64,000 nucleotides of DNA from contig CAYFPS010000004.1 in the NCBI GenBank assembly GCA_964345075.1, positions 1 to 64,000 of the forward strand, written 5' to 3'. This document shows, piece after piece, positions 62,873 to 64,000 of the stretch; within the stretch, counting starts at the first letter, position 1, and each line of letters starts with the position of its first letter. This stretch comes from CAYFPS01 sp964345075 (GTDB lineage: Bacteria; CAIWAD01). Below the pieces are notes generated by a model that was given only the letters and a program-made list of their open reading frames with translations, was not told the DNA's origin and searched no databases. The translations under genes were made by a program, and so were the position numbers.

Positions 62873-63553
62873 CTATTTGTCACACTTTGAATATCCGCAG
62901 CTCATGCACTTGTCGCAGCCGTTTTCCAGAACCAGCGTGCGCTCCTGGCACTCCGGACAGAACTTGAACTGCTCATTGCCTTCCGCTTTGTTCTCAACGG
63001 CAAGCTGCTCGGCCGGGGCTTCCAGCATGTCCACGACGGCTTCGCCCTCAACGCCCGCAAAGTCCTGCACCTTGGGCGACAGGATGCCTACATCGTAGAA
63101 GAAGCGCTCGATCACCTCCGCCACTTCGGCATAAAAGCTGTGCATGTAGCGACCATTGCGATAGACGCCGCCATTGGGATCGTGAATGCCGCGCAGTTCT
63201 TCCAGAATGAAACTGGCGTCTTCGCTCTTGCGGAAGAGCGCACTGATCAGGCGCGTCAGAATGGCGTACTCGGGGCTGCGCGTCAGGTCCTTGGAGTTGA
63301 AGAAAATCTCAACCGGCCGCTTGCGACCATGCTCCACCACCCAGCCCAGCGTGATGTAGACATTGTGCTTGACAAAGCCGCTGCGCAGCTTGTATACACG
63401 CGCGTCCACCACATCGGGCCGCTCCTGGATCTCGCCGCCTTTAAGCGCAAGCGTGCCCTGCGCCTCCGGCTGGTTCACGGGCGCCTCGGCCTTTTCCACG
63501 GCTACGGGCTTGACTTCTTCCAGGGCCGGCTTGCTGCTGTTCAATGTGATCAT
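62873..63553 (-). CDS. B12-dependent ribonucleotide reductase, C-terminal part as a separate protein (NrdJb-like)
   Basis: The 226-residue protein has a TSCPD-type domain (RVYKLRSGFVKHNVYITLGW, then FFNSKDLTRSPEYAILTRLI) and ends with a zinc-ribbon-like CPECQERTLVLENGCDKC plus CGYSKCDK, the redox tail of class II reductases. In many bacteria this is the end of one nrdJ chain; here a stop and new ATG with AGGAAGAG split it off 22 bases after the first part. Two-gene NrdJa/NrdJb systems are known, so both chains probably work together. Confidence 0.88.
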   Translation of the reverse strand: MITLNSSKPALEEVKPVAVEKAEAPVNQPEAQGTLALKGGEIQERPDVVDARVYKLRSGFVKHNVYITLGWVVEHGRKRPVEIFFNSKDLTRSPEYAILTRLISALFRKSEDASFILEELRGIHDPNGGVYRNGRYMHSFYAEVAEVIERFFYDVGILSPKVQDFAGVEGEAVVDMLEAPAEQLAVENKAEGNEQFKFCPECQERTLVLENGCDKCMSCGYSKCDK

Positions 63554-63575
63554 TGCTCTTCCTGCTTCTTTCGTC

Positions 63576-64000
63576 TCAGGCTTCTACTTCCTGAAAGGCA
63601 CTGCCGTCCAGCACTTTCTCCATGCTCAGCGAGGAGTATTTGTGAAAGTGATAGGGCGTGCTCAGGGTGCCGTCGGGCAGCTTGATCAGTTCGTCACCGA
63701 AGAATTCAACTTCATTTCCCGCCTCGTCCACGGCCTTGAAGCGCTTCTTGCGGAAGACCTGGAATTCGGTTTCCTCGCCCTCGATGCTCAGAATGGGCAC
63801 GCGGCTGCCGTCGCGGTATACGGTGACACCCTTCAGTCCGTGTCGCCAGGCATCCAGATAGATGTCGCCAATCAGCTCGGGGTGAACGTCTTCCGGCAGA
63901 TTGATCGTGGAACTGATGCTGTGATCCACATAGCGCTGCACGCTGCCCTGAATGGCCACCCGCTTGGAAGCGTTGATCTTGTGTGCCGTGCGCTGGAAGA
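63576..64000 (-). CDS. nrdJ: B12-dependent ribonucleotide reductase catalytic chain, C-terminal fragment
   Basis: The visible 141 codons read KINASKRVAIQGSVQRYVDH, SISSTINLPEDV and GLKGVTVYRDGSR, the C-terminal barrel region of class II adenosylcobalamin ribonucleotide reductase, and end at FQEVEA. The start lies beyond the right edge. The enzyme makes deoxyribonucleotides without oxygen dependence. Confidence 0.9.
   Translation of the reverse strand, partial: FQRTAHKINASKRVAIQGSVQRYVDHSISSTINLPEDVHPELIGDIYLDAWRHGLKGVTVYRDGSRVPILSIEGEETEFQVFRKKRFKAVDEAGNEVEFFGDELIKLPDGTLSTPYHFHKYSSLSMEKVLDGSAFQEVEA

Overview
The window looks like a chromosomal scaffold of an uncultivated Gram-negative bacterium, with G+C in the high fifties by eye. 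Evidence: two LpxH-type phosphatases, a bifunctional penicillin-binding protein, secreted proteins with CARDB/FN3-like repeats, one secreted protein with a FlgD-like/Por-type C-terminal sorting tail, and a B12-dependent ribonucleotide reductase. This combination points to the FCB superphylum or a neighbouring candidate phylum. I cannot go finer. A 10-N gap inside lemA shows that this is a draft scaffold.

Layout. 1-3317: tuf start with the classical tRNA-Tyr/Gly/Thr leader operon, leuS and tRNA-Pro. 3515-17918: minus-strand block with a large secreted protein, menG, chrA, a SulP transporter, a TPR protein, a class A PBP, an lpxH homologue, clpB and a degenerate peptidase-like protein. 18022-29726: mostly plus-strand genes (DUF2179 protein, NfeD/SPFH pair, AGCS symporter, folC, proline dehydrogenase, a large secreted serine protease, a methyltransferase), with a disulfide oxidoreductase on the minus strand. 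30194-34212: a UbiA/DprE1/DprE2-like operon for decaprenyl-phosphoryl-arabinose-type lipid, followed by an LpxH-like phosphatase and DgkA. 34201-41908: a minus-strand mannoside-use operon (GH130, ROK kinase, CBM9-like protein, SSS symporter, GH38). 41989-50420: pentahaem cytochrome, beta-helix protein with a TPR-sigma54 activator, lemA/htpX, and a MerR regulator with a VIT-VWA protein. 50695-59487: a sorting-tail protein; two tandem SAM-II-like riboswitches ahead of a Cys-rich protein and a formylglutamate amidohydrolase; a methyltransferase; a short Rho; a lipoprotein; rsgA; a hydrolase. 59522-62468: a mobile/defence scrap yard with two toxin-antitoxin pairs, a 114-bp direct repeat, an attC-like site, an IS3 remnant and the 3' end of an EcoRII-type restriction gene, beside tRNA-Lys. 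62873-64000: split nrdJ.

The most unusual signal is not a gene. The octamer TGTATCAC (GTGATACA on the other strand) and its variant TGTAACAC recur roughly 70 times, on both strands, in all reading frames and mostly inside genes. Base composition predicts only one or two copies of the exact octamer. It behaves like a DNA uptake sequence or another genome-wide iterated signal. It is absent or nearly absent from several stretches, including most genes for secreted proteins.
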